The notes: a model not told the origin generated them from the letters alone. Numbered from the stretch's first letter, positions 43,487 through 54,538 are shown. The stretch: 64,000 nucleotides of DNA from Triatoma infestans (GCA_011037195.1 JAAEAF010000663.1:141633-205632), one strand, 5' to 3'. Numbers and translations are program-made.

Positions 43487-43731
43487 ATGTAAAAAGAAAA
43501 TATAAACAATGGTTATGTTTGGCCGTTGTTAAGGAAACAAACAAAAATTTGTTGGCTAGGGGCAAAAGAAAAAAACTTGTTATCTTTAAAAGTTTATTCA
43601 ACGTTTCAGACACCTTTGGTGTCCTTCCTCAGGAACTGTTAAGGAAGAAGCAAATGTCGAATAAACTTTTAAAGATAAAAACTTTTTATCTGGCCGCAGC
43701 CAATAAATTTTTGCTTATATGTAAATAGAAA
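43487..43731. mobile_element. Palindromic element P4 with one hammerhead-like motif
   Basis: ATGTAAAAAGAAA (43487-43499) and ATGTAAATAGAAA (43719-43731) form a 13-bp duplication with one difference around a 219-bp element. It has a 36-nt single-copy tail (43500-43535), then arms about 43536-43600 and 43655-43718 (TATCTTTAAAAGTTTATTC and complement). The hammerhead-like core lies between the arms on the minus strand. The frame 43519-43728 spans the palindrome and is not a gene. Confidence 0.65.
43597..43635 (-). ncRNA. Hammerhead-like motif with strong helix II
   Basis: Minus strand: helix I TTC/GAA, core CTGAGGA (43632-43626), helix II GACACC AAA GGTGTC (six pairs, three-base loop), GAAAC (43607-43603) and GTT (43602-43600). 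Helix III is minimal. An extra base again precedes helix II. It is the best-paired candidate in the window. Confidence 0.6.
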
Positions 43732-44289
43732 TTTTTTTTTTTTTTAAAAAACAAATCAAATTCTATTGAATCGAATGAATGACATTTTTATATATTTTGC
43801 AATTAAAACAGTAATAAATAGACATAGTAATTACTAACAATCATTCACATTATAACAGTGTTCTCTCTAAATTTATCCTTCAGTACTAATTACCAAACCA
43901 TTTTTAATTGCAATAGACGTCTTTCTTAATTTAAGTGAATAATTAGTAAGCGCTTTTATCAAAGGAATATTAATTATTCTTACACGTGAAAATATAGAGA
44001 TTTTGTAAAGTAGTGAGTAAATAAATGATCACCTATTTTCTCAGTATTGATTCTTATATTCATCCAATTCTTGATGTCACACTGCCATGCAATATGTTCC
44101 TTCTTTTAGAATAGAATATACTATGGATCAAAGTGAAAAAAAAAAAATCTGCTAGCAAATACACTTTCAAACGATTATCATTTGTACTATATTCTCAATA
44201 TCTATACAATAAATTTTGTTTCAATTCGTATTATGCGATATAATATGTATTTAATCAGTCAAAAAATGATGGAATCTTAACATTTATAT
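43732..44289. other. AT-rich stretch, no gene
   Basis: No feature seen. Confidence 0.4.
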
Positions 44290-44470
44290 AGAATAATAAG
44301 TTGGAGTTTGAGATATTTTGTTGACATTTGTAAATACACAGACAGACACACACAGATACATATACACACATACATACAGATCATTTGCTGAAAAGAAACT
44401 AGTAATAAGGAAAAATAAAAGTAAATAAGAGTGAATCACTCACACGACTTTCTCTTAATCTAATTAATAC
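44290..44470 (-). repeat. R element fragments
   Basis: GTTTGAGATATTTTGTTGAC, an ACAC-rich run, CATTTGCTGAAAAGAAACTA, then GAATCACTCACACGACTTTC and TCTTAATCTA. These are R element inner and end pieces with the middle missing. Confidence 0.5.
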
Positions 44471-44520
44471 AATTTAATCAAAGAAATTTTCTTTTTAAAT
44501 TACGACGTTACAATGCATAA

Positions 44521-44664
44521 CTGGAGACTGGCCATAAAAATGGTGGTGGAGATTTTCCATATATAACTAACTGAGTAGGTTTATGTGGGGCGATCTATAT
44601 CAAAACCAACGATGTTTATGTATATTTAAATTTAAACTAACTGCCGGAGGCATCCCCCCCCCTA
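44521..44664. repeat. 181-bp satellite, unit 1 (interrupted)
   Basis: GACTGGCCATAAAAATGGTG at 44526 and GAGTAGGTTTATGTGG, TATCAAAACCAACGATGTTT recur at 46019 and 46200. The unit stops at CCCCCCCCCTAA, where a LINE begins. Confidence 0.75.
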
Positions 44665-45960
44665 ACTTACTTACTTAATCCTTGGCGCTACCACCCATTA
44701 CTGGGTCCTGGCCTGCTCAAAAATTCTACGTCATGATTCTCTATCCTTAGCCGCAATCCACAAATTCCTGGCGTTCAGCTGTCTTGTATCATTCGCAACC
44801 TGATCCAGCCATCTTATTTTCGGCCTACCAACCTTTTTCTTTTCCCTCCCGGTTCACTGAACAGCACTCTTCTGGGGATGGCAGTTTCTTCCATCCTAAC
44901 AACGTGGCCTGCCCATCGCAGTTACTGCCAAGTGGATATATTTAACAACATCCACTTCCGAATACAACATTGCCAGTTCTTCGTTGTGACGTATCCTCCA
45001 TTGTTTATTTTCCTTGACTGGACCAAATATTTTTCTTAAAATCCTTTTTTTAAAGACGAGTAGCTTTTGCTCTATCGTTTTGGTCATGGTCCATGCTTCA
45101 GAACAGAGCGTACGTCAGAACAGAGCGTATTAGCACTTTGCACAGAGTATATTTTGTGGTCATGGATAAATTATGGCTTTCAATGTACCTCAGGAGCCCA
45201 CAGTAGCATTTATTGGCAGACATGAGACACTGGTTTACCTCCTGTTTTACATCATTATCCGCCGTTATTACCAGGTGTTTAAATACGCGAACCCTTTCAA
45301 AGTTGTAATCGTTGACCTGAATGCATGAGTTATACACTTTTGTATCCGTTGTAAGGTACTTGGTCTTATTCTCATTTACTGCCAGCCCCATGTTTCTTGC
45401 TGCCCGGTCTAAGGAGATAAAGGTTTCTTCTACAGCCGCTGAAGACCTTCCAATTATACAAATGTCATAATCTCTTATTGAATATTGTGCCTGTGGTTTC
45501 AATTCTGGCATCTCTAATTATTAAACACAGGTTAAAGAGAGGATGAAAGGGAGACTTCCTGTCTTAAGCCCTGATCGCACTTGAATTTGTTTGACAGGTC
45601 TCCTTGTATCTTGACACGACTGTTAGTGTCAGCCATGGTCGAACGGACAAGTCTTATTAATTTGGAGGGGATTCCAAGTCGATCATTGCTTTGTATAATT
45701 CTTCGCGGTATACGCTGTCATAGGCAGCTTTGAAATCCACGAACAGCAGATGAATATTGGTGTTGAATTCCTTAGTCTTCTCTAGAGTCTGTCTTAAGGT
45801 AAACAGCTGATCTGTAGTCGATTTTCCTTGTGTGAAGCCACACTGGTACGGCCGCACCTCCTTTTCAGCGTAGGGTCACAGCTTCTTGTTCAAGATGTTG
45901 GAGAACACCTTGTACGCCGTGGATAGAAGAGTGATCGCTCTATAATTAGAGCATTCCAAG
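44665..45960 (-). mobile_element. RTE-like LINE inserted in the satellite
   Basis: Minus-strand insertion of about 1.3 kb. The tail on the minus strand is AAGTAAGTAAGTTAG (a TAAG-type tail, complement of 44662-44676) and the 5' end is truncated in the RT. Satellite sequence flanks both sides, with a degenerate CCCC...TAA duplication. Confidence 0.75.
44896..45958 (-). pseudogene. RTE-like reverse transcriptase, broken
   Basis: From the 5' side: CSNYRAITLLSTAYKVFSNI near 45950-45890, RPYQCGFTQGKSTTDQLF (45857 onward), LFVDFKAAYDSV (catalytic aspartate), then after a break 45511-45098 with DICIIGRS (the YADD box is altered to RDYD), GLAVNENKTKYL, RVFKHLV and CYCGLLRYIESHNLS. The frame 45087-44896 gives RKIFGPVKENKQWRIRHNEE. 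Motif order is that of a common arthropod RT family (RTE or CR1-like). The lost YADD and at least two frameshifts make it inactive. Confidence 0.85.
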
Positions 45961-46380
45961 ACGCCCCTCGCCCATAAACCCTCTAAAATCAATTTTTGTC
46001 TATGCAGCAGCTTAATTGGACTGGCCATAAAAATGGTGGTGGAGATTTTACATGTATAACTGAGTAGGTTTATGTGGAGCGCTCTGTATCAAAACCAACA
46101 ATATTTATGTAAATTTAAATTTAAAGTAACTGGAAAACACAACCCCCCTCCCTAATAACCCTCTAAAATCAATTTTTTTTCTACGCAGCAGCTTAATCGG
46201 ACTGGCCATAAAAAATGGATGGTGGAGATTTTACATGTATAACTGAGTAGGTTTATGTGGAGCGATCTATATCAAAACCAATAATGTTTAGGTAAATTTA
46301 AATTTAAACTAAGTGGCATATAGACACACCCCCCTTCCTATTAACCCTCTAAAATCAGCTTTATTCTATGCAGCAAACAT
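45961..46380. repeat. 181-bp satellite, units 2-4
   Basis: Units anchored at 46019 and 46200 (spacing 181 bp), each with GACTGGCCATAAAAA, GAGTAGGTTTATGTGGAGCG, TTTAAATTTAAA and ACCCTCTAAAATCA followed by TACGCAGCAGCTTAAT or a variant. The last unit fades into R-like sequence at about 46380. Confidence 0.8.
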
Positions 46381-46930
46381 TCCAAGTTTAAAGAATTGTG
46401 GCGGTTTTTGAGTAAATTACCCCCCCCCCAAATCTCAAAAACTTTTTCTGTAAAATCGCATTTCCAGTTAATCGATTTGCTTCAAAATTCTATATTGTAT
46501 CAACGTTTCTAATAATGATTAATATTATGTAGGCAGTAAAACTAATAGATTATACTAATGTGGTACTTTAGAGGAAAGTATAACGTTACTGATCCCTCAG
46601 AATCCCCCCCCTAAAAATCAGTTTTTCCTGGGAAATTATTATAAATAAAAGTCATAGATTTACAGTTATATAGTGCATATACAAAGTTTATAGAAAATCG
46701 TGGGAGTCATTTTTGAAAAAAATTGCAAAAAATAAGCAAAATTCTCTCTATAAAAATTGTTTCCTTTTGGTTGAAGAAAATTTTGATAAATATATAACTT
46801 CCTGTGATTTTTTCGTTAAAACTACTTTTTCAGATTCAGAGGATTTAAAAAATTTTCCGATGAAAACACGATATCAAAAATTTGACAGTATACCATACTT
46901 ACTCTTGCCCAATAATAAGAGAAAATAATT
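46381..46930 (-). repeat. R element, strongly diverged
   Basis: GCATTTCCAGTTAATCGATT, AATTATTATAAATAAAAGTC, GAAAATCGTGGGAGTCATTT and AAATTTGACAGTATACCATA follow the R element order. The frame 46713-46928 lies within it and is not a gene. Confidence 0.55.
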
Positions 46931-47960
46931 ATAATTTAATATTTCCAAACAGTTAAGTTCACATCAAAATGGTGAACTTAAAAAAACATATAAATATTAA
47001 GAATTCTTGTTATATTTTATACAATATTTTTCATAGAACTTTGATTTTTTTTTTTTTTTAGAGAATAGATAACAACTGTAGAGATATAATCCAGAATTGA
47101 GCCATGTACTTAGTAAATATGTTCACGTTCTACAACTATAGAAGGAAGGATCAAAGGAATGTTGAATTTTTATGTAAGTATACAAGCATAAAGGCATTAC
47201 ATACTCAGAGATTGAGTGATAAAAGTAGTGTTTGAAGAAAAAATATTCATCGAGGTGAAAATGTTATATTTGATGAAGAAATCCATCGAATTTGTAAAGA
47301 CAGAAAACAAAAACACTTCTAATTATTTCATTTTACTTGTACTTAATTTTAAAATTATGCCCGTAATTATTCAATCAATTATTATTTTTGTTTTAATTTA
47401 TTTCTACATTTACCTACATTTGTGAGAAATAATGGCAAAAGTTAATGATTATTTGTGTTTTATTGACATAAAAAATGTAAATCAAGAAGTCCTTCATTCA
47501 ACAGCAATAGGACATCATTTATAAAAGAAAGAGAAGTGGCAGTTCATTTTGATAACAATCATTCATTATTCCTTTGTGCCAGAAATAAAAAAAAACAAAC
47601 AAAGATCCACATTAATTTTTGGCTAATGCGTCAAAAGAATATTTTTGAAAAGACGTATTTTATATATACCAAATATCCAGTTTATTATTCATGATACTGG
47701 CTCAACGAACCCGAACTACAGGAATCAAAGGTATAGGATTCATTATGGGGTGGGACCAAACGCTATGTTATAACCAACCAACCCCTAAATAAAAATTCGG
47801 ACCTGAAATTCACAACAATCCTTCAACAAACAAATCTTAAGCGAAAACATCCAAAGCTGAGCGCACAAACATCCAATTCTGACTAAAGATTCTGAAAATA
47901 ATTTCCTCTTGTGGGTTTCCCATGCGCGCCCACTGCGTAGAAATGTCTTCTTAAACCAAT
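46931..47960. other. AT-rich stretch, no gene
   Basis: The frame at 47216-47425 has no motif. Nothing else seen. Confidence 0.4.
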
Positions 47961-47961
47961 A

Positions 47962-48137
47962 AACCTGAACTCAGCAATGCTGTGATTAGATTTTCACTTC
48001 CTAGAAGCCTCTACAGCTCACTGTCAGGTGATGGACAGTATTTTCTGGTGACGAAAGAACATTGTCCGGAGGCCAGCAGTGCACTGAGAAGGCTCCGGTG
48101 ACGCCAATGACCACAAAATGTTGACGCGCCTTAAATT
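47962..48137 (+). repeat. SINE-A without tRNA head
   Basis: Begins inside the head (CAGCAATGCTGTGATTAGAT) and keeps the full body: CAGCTCACTGTCAGGTGATG, GAACATTGTCCGGAGGCCAG, GCACTGAGAAGGCTCCGGTG and TGTTGACGCGCCTTAAATTT. Confidence 0.8.
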
Positions 48138-48174
48138 TTACATAATATAATCACTGTTATGGTTACATGGCACA

Positions 48175-48420
48175 GCCTCATCTTGGCGGGGACCAACTGC
48201 GAAAAAAGTGAGCCATGAAGGAGGAAACATCGTTTCACCTTCTTTGTGAATGTGATCGGTTTAATCAAAAACTATTCCTAATTTTCGTGGCAGGAAACAA
48301 GGATTGAAAATATTACTTGCCATAATGCTGGCTGGCGTTTATCAGCGTTAAGGGTTTATGTAAGATGAAGAAACTGGGGTGCACAACGGCTTAGATTAGA
48401 TTTAACAAATTTTCTTTGAA
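48175..48420 (+). pseudogene. NLR-3-like knuckle remnant
   Basis: EETSFHLLCECDRFNQK at about 48218-48268 matches the second half of the LINE knuckle (H-x3-C) and following residues. The end CAACGGCTTAGATTAGATTT resembles the NLR-3 tail. Confidence 0.5.
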
Positions 48421-48541
48421 CTTGGATTTTTATTTATTTATTATCACTGTTTTTTTTTAAACCTTTTCCCGAAATATGGAGTTCAAGAAAATTTTCGATG
48501 AATCCGCGATTTAGTCTTACCAACCAGTGTTCTCCATAAGA

Positions 48542-49136
48542 ACCCTTATAGGCTCTGAATCTTTCTGCGGTATGGCAAAATGCCTCATAGGTGCAGCCAT
48601 CAAGCATGGGTGCACGGTAGATCGCAAAAATGGTGGGTTACAACCCCAGGCTAAAGGCAGACGAAAACCTTTATAAACAGCTAGTCATCCTGGTTTCAAG
48701 CAGTGCTACTCCAACGAAGCAGTACGGCCATACGGATGACCGTAGGCTTCCTCACTGGCGACTGTAGTCTTAACAAGCACATGCATCCCAAGAGCCTGAC
48801 AACCTTTTAGTCTGTGTAAGTTTTGTCAGGAAAAAAAAGAAATAGTATTGCACAATTTGTGTGACTGAGAATCCTCCTCTTTAGGGAGGAGAAATTGACG
48901 CCTTCAAGCTTCACCCAGGAGTCTTTCTCTAAATTCCTAAATCTAATTAACCAGAAGAGAGTACTGTAGTAACTTATGGGAGCTGTCAAGCATTACGCAG
49001 GAGTTACTAAGTCTAATTATAAAGACGGCACTGGAGAGGGTACTCTAGCTTGTGGGTGCCACAATAGACAGACCTAGGGGGTCGTGGTCGGATAGTCTTA
49101 ATAACCAACCCCCACAGAATCTAATCTAATCTGATC
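48542..49136 (+). pseudogene. NLR-3 LINE ORF2 C-terminal remnant
   Basis: IRTLIGSESFCGMAKCLIGA starts the post-RNase H segment (compare LIGREPLCDIARC at 26273). It is followed by a long broken region with the knuckle CKFCQEKKEIVLHNLCD near 48808 (C-x2-C-x8-H-x3-C) and a 3' UTR with GGTGCCACAATAGACAGACC. Ends in CTAATCTAATCT at 49121-49134. Many stops; inactive. Confidence 0.65.
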
Positions 49137-49272
49137 AGAGTTGACGGGCTTGATAAATACACTGGATAGTATATAATACAGTCAATTTCTTCAAATAGGA
49201 AGTTTAATGTACACTGGGTTAAGTTTGTTTCCCCAACCTAGCCCTAAAACTAATATCTGTAAATATATTATA

Positions 49273-49548
49273 ACATCCGGTATTTGATCCGTCATAGCAT
49301 GCATATTGGTTTTATTCCTGACCGGTTTCGGATTGATTTTCATCTATCGTCAACGCAAGTTCGTGTAGAGAGTTCACAGAGAGAGTTCGTAATTTTACGT
49401 TGAAGTGAGCTCTCTACACGAACTTGGTGAATTTGCTCTGAACGATGGATGGAAATCCGAAACCGGTCAGGAACAAAACCAATATGCATGCTACGACGGA
49501 TAATATACCGGATGTTATCCAACATTGCGGACCCACCCACATTTTCAA
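49273..49548. mobile_element. Palindromic element P2 with two hammerhead-like motifs
   Basis: Same family as P1, in the opposite orientation: arms 49273-49388 and 49400-49513 with terminal ACATCCGGTAT / ATACCGGATGT, then a 35-nt single-copy tail (49514-49548) homologous to the P1 tail. TATTATA flanks it at 49266-49272 and 49549-49555, but this is AT-rich and weak. Cores: minus strand TTGACGA ... GAAAC CGGTC near 49352-49319, and plus strand CTGAACGA ... GAAAC CGGTC near 49435-49472, each with one core defect. The frame 49340-49540 is an artefact of the palindrome. Confidence 0.7.
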
Positions 49549-49555
49549 TATTATA

Positions 49556-50397
49556 ATATATTAATAAATTTGATGAAATTTGTCGATTATATTAATCTAT
49601 TAATTGCGGGGGGAAAAAATATGTTTCAATGACATCTTTGCCTGTATTACTGAAGAGTTCTATTTTAAAGAATGAAAGTTGTTGTATTAAGATTAGAAGA
49701 TCGGCTCAGATTAGGCATAATTTCTGCTCTTACTCCGCGGCATATATTTAGTCGGAGGTTATTTGAAATATTATCACATTTTCCATTGTTAATTTCCTTT
49801 CTTCGAACTTTCACAACCATAAGTTGCAACAGAAAAGGTTATTATCAGCGGCGTCCTGTTAAAATTTTAAGTGGGAGTGCGGAATATAAAAAATAATAAA
49901 TGTAATCATTCATTTTTATCCCAAACCAATTTGTACTATGTAAAATGAAATATTTATTTATATAATATGTCTTATTGCAAATCCATTCTACAATTTTTGC
50001 ATTGACTAAATTCTCCAATTAACTTTCATTAAATTTTAACTATAGCAGCTCTCATTTATTTCGTTCAGTGACAAGTGCAAACGAATATCGACTAGTAACT
50101 GTGGAATATAACTGTAACTGACCGAATGTAATGGTTCAGATATTGCATTAGACAGCAGTGCCATTTATTGTCCTCTTTTTTTCTGTAAACCGTTTAACGA
50201 ATAATTATATTTTTTTTAACTGGGCAATCAATATTGAAACAAGCTAAAAGTTTTATTTAAGAGGTTTTATTACATTCATATATATTGTTATATAAGAATT
50301 GCTATTACATATTTAGAAATTCAAGAAAAAAATTTAATTTTTCTTTTTTCCTTGGAGGTGCTGCAGTGCGTAGCGCAATGCCATAGTGCATTTATAC
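49556..50397. other. AT-rich stretch, no gene
   Basis: The 74-codon frame at 49672 shows no family motif. Nothing else seen. Confidence 0.4.
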
Positions 50398-50982
50398 TGT
50401 AGTGGAAGAACGAAATGGAAAAATAATAGTTTTGGAAAATAGTTTTGTGAAAATTAGATAGTTCAAATAGTGTATTTAGTGATGGGGATGGAGCCAGGTA
50501 TACTATAATCTAAGTCAATGCAAACCAAGAGACAAAGGCGCAAGAATCCGTTAAATTAATACAATGCCACTTGGCCAACTGTTTTGTAAGAGAAGGCATT
50601 CTTTCGCACAATCTGCATTCTGCTTTCAAAGCAACAACACTTGCTTCAGGAATCGCTCTCTTAAACTCATGCCAGTGATAGAGATTTGCCTTTATTCTAG
50701 ATCATTTATTAAGACAGAATTTGTTGTAGACATGAAGCAGAACACTTGTTTTTCGCTCTCTTAAAATCAGTGGTAGTTTCATAATATATTAATAAGTTTA
50801 TAATATCTTGCGAATAACTTGTAGTTATTATTTTAATAGAATATATTTATTGTTAGCAGTGGTGGCTACTTTCTTATTCTGTTACTTCACTCTCTTAAAA
50901 CATATATACTTACAAGCTCCCTTTACTAAACCGCTCAAGCCACTATAAACATACAACATCACATCACACCAATTACATTTCA
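50398..50982 (-). repeat. LTR-B solo LTR
   Basis: Minus strand starts TGAAATGTAATTGG and ends CCACTACA; closely similar to 19184-19742. Flanks ATAC (50394-50397) and GTAC (50983-50986) differ by one base. The frame 50564-50764 is inside the LTR. Confidence 0.75.
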
Positions 50983-51503
50983 GTACCAACCACAACTGGA
51001 TTTAATCTACATAGCCAAAAGAAATGATAACAGTTATCCGGGCAAAAGTATCATAAGCTTTCGAGGAAGAGCGCCACTAAAGTTTGTAGAATCCTCTTGT
51101 AGGATTACTCGCTAGTAAGTTTGGGGAGAATGGATCCGAAGAGGAGACTGAGATAGAAGAAAAGACCAGTATGGAAAATTTATTACAATGTAATTCTGCT
51201 TAGTCGTTACAGGAAGGAATGTTGAGGTCACTGATAAATTGGATTATCTGCTTCGGCGATGCTATTGATAATGTTGGAATGGAGGATTTCCATTTTGTTT
51301 ATCCTCAAATCCACTTTCTTATACAGCTCTTAACTATATAATATTTATAATACGTATAATACTATATTTTTTTCCAGAACAAGAGATTTGTTCAGAAGTC
51401 AAAGAAGAAGGCGGAAAAATGTTGATTGAAAAGGCACATAAGTAGAATATTAGATAGTTACAACTTAAGGAATCTTTACTACATTGAGAAGTGATTTATA
51501 GAG
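50983..51503. other. Spacer between two solo LTRs
   Basis: No gene or primer-binding site recognised; see rejected items for the idea that it is the internal part of a small LTR element. Confidence 0.4.
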
Positions 51504-52015
51504 TGTAGTGGAAGAGAAAAATGCAAAAATAATAGTTTTGAAAAATAGTTTATTGAATTTTGACAATATTAAAGTGAAATAAATTTTGGAAAATAAATTG
51601 TATTTTAGAGTCAGGTACTATAATTTTCATAAGGTCATTGCTATTAAGGAGACAAAGGCACAAGAATTTGTTAGGGTAATACAATGCCACTTGGCCAACT
51701 GTTTTGTATTCCCGCTAGACCAGAGCATTCTTTCAAGACAGTCTAAATTAGACATTCTACCAGTCAACAACAGTGCCAGTTATAAGAATTTTGCATTTAA
51801 TCTAGAAAGTAATTGATTTCATGAATGTATATTTGTGATACTGTAAAGTATTTATATTCATTAGAGAATAATATAATTATTTTTAAAAAAAACAGTGGTG
51901 ATTTCTTACTTATTTCTAGTACTTCTCTCTCTTTAAAACTTACATACACACAAGCCAATTACAAAACCGCTCGTGCTACAAACATACAACACCACATAAC
52001 ACCAAATACATTTCA
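51504..52015 (-). repeat. LTR-B solo LTR, second subfamily
   Basis: Minus strand starts TGAAATGTATTTGGTGTTAT and ends CTTCCACTACA. Middle sequence differs from the 50398 copy and resembles 37500-37980 and 58053-58589. No clean target duplication (AGAG / GAGG). Confidence 0.7.
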
Positions 52016-52234
52016 GAGGTACTTTTTTATTTGAGATAAATATTAATTAATACATTTATAATAAGTATCATCGTTAGAATTATTTTACATGATATTATTA
52101 TTCTAAACTAGTGCTTAAACGAAAATTAAGATTAAAATTTTGATTAACATAAGATTTTGTTTTCATTCACATTTCAGACCTGTTTCACATTTTTCTACCC
52201 AAATTATTTTTCTTTATAATTTATTAAATAAAGG
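52016..52234. other. AT-rich spacer
   Basis: No feature seen. Confidence 0.4.
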
Positions 52235-52355
52235 GGTTTATCAGCAGAAATGAGTTCGCAGTAATGAGTTCTCTGGGTTCGTGTCCCATTGCTACCCTTA
52301 GATTTTTTTCTTCACCATCTAAGAACTTCTAAAGCTCATTCGTGTCGGTGATGGA
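52235..52355 (+). repeat. SINE-A variant, left part
   Basis: B-box-like GGGTTCGTGTCCC, then GCTACCCTTAGATTTTTTTC and the private variant TTCACCATCTAAGAACTTCT. Positions 52287-52352 are repeated at 53280-53346, on the other side of a LINE. Confidence 0.75.
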
Positions 52356-52388
52356 CGTATGGTTTAAGCCACATATCTGGTTGAAGCC

Positions 52389-52841
52389 ATGAGGAATCAT
52401 CTTTTAAGTTTAGATATTGACAGTGTGACCAATTCAACATTCAATGTTTATTTTAGAAACATAAGTGCATTAGGATTACCCGTACAGTATTTACATTTTA
52501 ATGCGCACATTAATAAATTTAGGGTTTTAGCACAATTACGGATGGCAAGTAAAAAAATTACTCGAATTCACATTAATGGTATGACCAGAAAATTTAGTAG
52601 CGATAATCTGTGTAAATTTTGTACTTGTGGTGAAAAAGATGATGTTATTCACTTTTTACTATATTGCCCAACCTTTCTGGCTCAAAGACAGACCTTTTTA
52701 AATAAATATATAGTGTCAATTAATACCCCTTGCCAAGCCATAGAGTTGTTATTAACTGTTAGTGTTATCAATCATCTGAATAGCATTTATCTGTTTATTA
52801 TTAAAACCATCTCTGAGAAGGCACAAATGAGTGATTTGTAA
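52389..52841 (+). pseudogene. LINE ORF2 C-terminal domain, open for 150 codons
   Basis: Residues 45-62 (FRVLAQLRMASKKITRI) and the knuckle at residues 75-94 (CKFC then CGEKDDVIHFLLYC) match the C-terminal region of Jockey-superfamily LINE ORF2 (QLRL ... CxxC ... HFLxxC). The frame ends naturally at a TAA. It is unusually open compared with the other LINE remnants here, which suggests a younger insertion. The ATG at 52389 is probably an internal methionine, as the RT is missing. The function of this tail in active elements is nucleic-acid binding (inference). Confidence 0.75.
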
Positions 52842-52865
52842 TACGATCATTACTATTGTCATTTA

Positions 52866-52868
<3 letters not shown>

Positions 52869-52913
<45 letters not shown>

Positions 52914-52930
52914 ATTATTACTATTATTAT
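52869..52930. repeat. ATT microsatellite
   Basis: About 17 ATT units with one AAT and one ACT interruption. Confidence 0.9.
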
Positions 52931-53279
52931 TTGTTCTTTTCTGATATTAATGATTTATTTATTCAGTTTTCTTTTTTTTTGCTGTTTCTCTCTTCTCTCA
53001 CAAAGTTATATGTTTATTATGCAGTGTATACTCTAGAGGTTTAATATTGTTTTTCATTAGTGATATAAGGTTTGTCTGATTTTACTTATTTATTTATTCT
53101 TTATTAACTAAGAGACATTATTATTATTATTTTCATTATTGTTGAAGAGAATTTTCAACACTATTTTATTTATCTACAAGTAGAAATTATAATTTGTATT
53201 GTTTTTGTCTGCTCAGAGCCAAACCTCCTGTAATTGTAAATAATTACAAAATACAGTATATTTTCAATCATTCATTCAT

Positions 53280-53420
53280 TCATTGCTACCCTTAGATTTT
53301 TTTTTCTTCACCATCTAAGAACCTCTAAAGCTCATTCGTCTCGGTGTTTGTAGCGAGAACACTATTTTGAAGACCGGTGGTACATTCAAAATTCACCGGG
53401 CCAATGACGCCAAAAATAAT
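53280..53420 (+). repeat. SINE-A variant, right part
   Basis: Repeats CATTGCTACCCTTAGATTTT and TTCACCATCTAAGAACCTCT, then continues to GTAGCGAGAACACTATTTTG and CGGGCCAATGACGCC, the normal 3' half of SINE-A. Confidence 0.75.
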
Positions 53421-54234
53421 AGCAAATTAACACCAGAAATAAGGTTATTTCTTATTAATGTATACTGGTTATATTGTTTTTTACTGTGACCTATAAAGTG
53501 TATATTTTTTCAGAAAGTAATATTGAATATAATATTTACCTTCACTAACTTTATTTTTGAATTTTTGCTATGTATCTATGCTATATAATAAGGTTTTTCT
53601 TTAATATTTTATAAATACAGGTTTTTTACTGTGTAATTTTCAGTCATAACTCAACTATACAGTTTTTTTGTAATGAAAATAAAGGTAAAATAAATTTAAA
53701 CAAAATTATTATATTATGATGTTCTCTGATATTTAATTTATTAATAAATTGATTTAATATGTTAAAATAAATGTTTAATTTAAGAACTTCTAAATTACAT
53801 TAATTTTATTAGTACGTATATTTATTAATTTTAGCCAAACATTATATTATATCTGTTTAATTAAAAGTTGGCAACACTTTATTTACATTTAAATCACTGA
53901 TTTTAGTGGAATAATTGTCATATTATTGAACTGTTATAGAAAATAAAACTATTACATTAGAGAAATGGAGGGCATTTCCATAAATTAAATACGATATTTC
54001 CCATATCAAAACAGTTAGATTAATAAAGGGAGGCGTGCCTCTTTCCACCATGACCAGCATTAAGATGTCCATTATAATTATCGAAAAACATTTTAAGGAG
54101 AAAAAAAATCATAGATTTGATTATTCTAAAACAAAAAACGAGCAAAAGAAACTAACAAGGAAAAAAAAAAAGAAATAAATTAGAAATGATATATATCAAA
54201 AGAAATAAATTTTCTTTTCTATTAATTTTTGTAA
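53421..54234. other. AT-rich stretch, no gene
   Basis: No gene or named repeat seen. Confidence 0.45.
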
Positions 54235-54538
54235 TGATACTAATAATTATGGAAGATTCTTCTCGACCGTTACTTGTATGAAGGAAAGGATTTTGAGTTT
54301 CGGTCCTTTTTTAACCAAAAATAAAAAAATCTTAAATTTTTACCAACGTTTCGACAAATATATTGTCTTTTTCAAGGCATATACTTCTGTTTTTAAAGAT
54401 TTTTTATTAGTTTTTATATTTTTTATGCCTTGAAAAAGACAATATATTTGTCGAAACGTTGGCAAAAATTTAAGTTTTTTTTTATTTTTGGTTAAAAAAA
54501 GACCGAAACTCAAAATCCTTTCCTTGATACTAATAATT
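54235..54538. mobile_element. Palindromic element P3 with exact 14-bp target duplication
   Basis: TGATACTAATAATT (54235-54248 and 54525-54538) bounds a 276-bp element: a 33-nt single-copy tail (54249-54281), then arms 54282-54380 and 54426-54524 (for example GGATTTTGAGTTTCGGTC and complement). Each arm contains CTTGAAAAAGACAATATATT then TGTCGAAACGTTGG, a degraded hammerhead-like core (GAAAC and GTT kept, CTGANGA lost). The frame 54340-54582 is an artefact of the palindrome. Confidence 0.8.

Larger units (their letters stand above)
52356..53279 (+). mobile_element. LINE fragment inserted in SINE-A
   Basis: About 920 bp lying between two copies of the same SINE-A segment. It carries the 52389-52841 ORF, an ATT run at 52869-52930, and ends in ATTC repeats (53268-53282). 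The 5' part is truncated. Confidence 0.65.

Noticed and set aside
50398..52015. Small LTR element (TRIM-like) with two LTR-B in direct orientation
   Set aside because: The outer flanks (ATAC and GAGG) do not match, the two LTRs belong to different subfamilies, and no primer-binding site follows the first; two solo LTRs are simpler.
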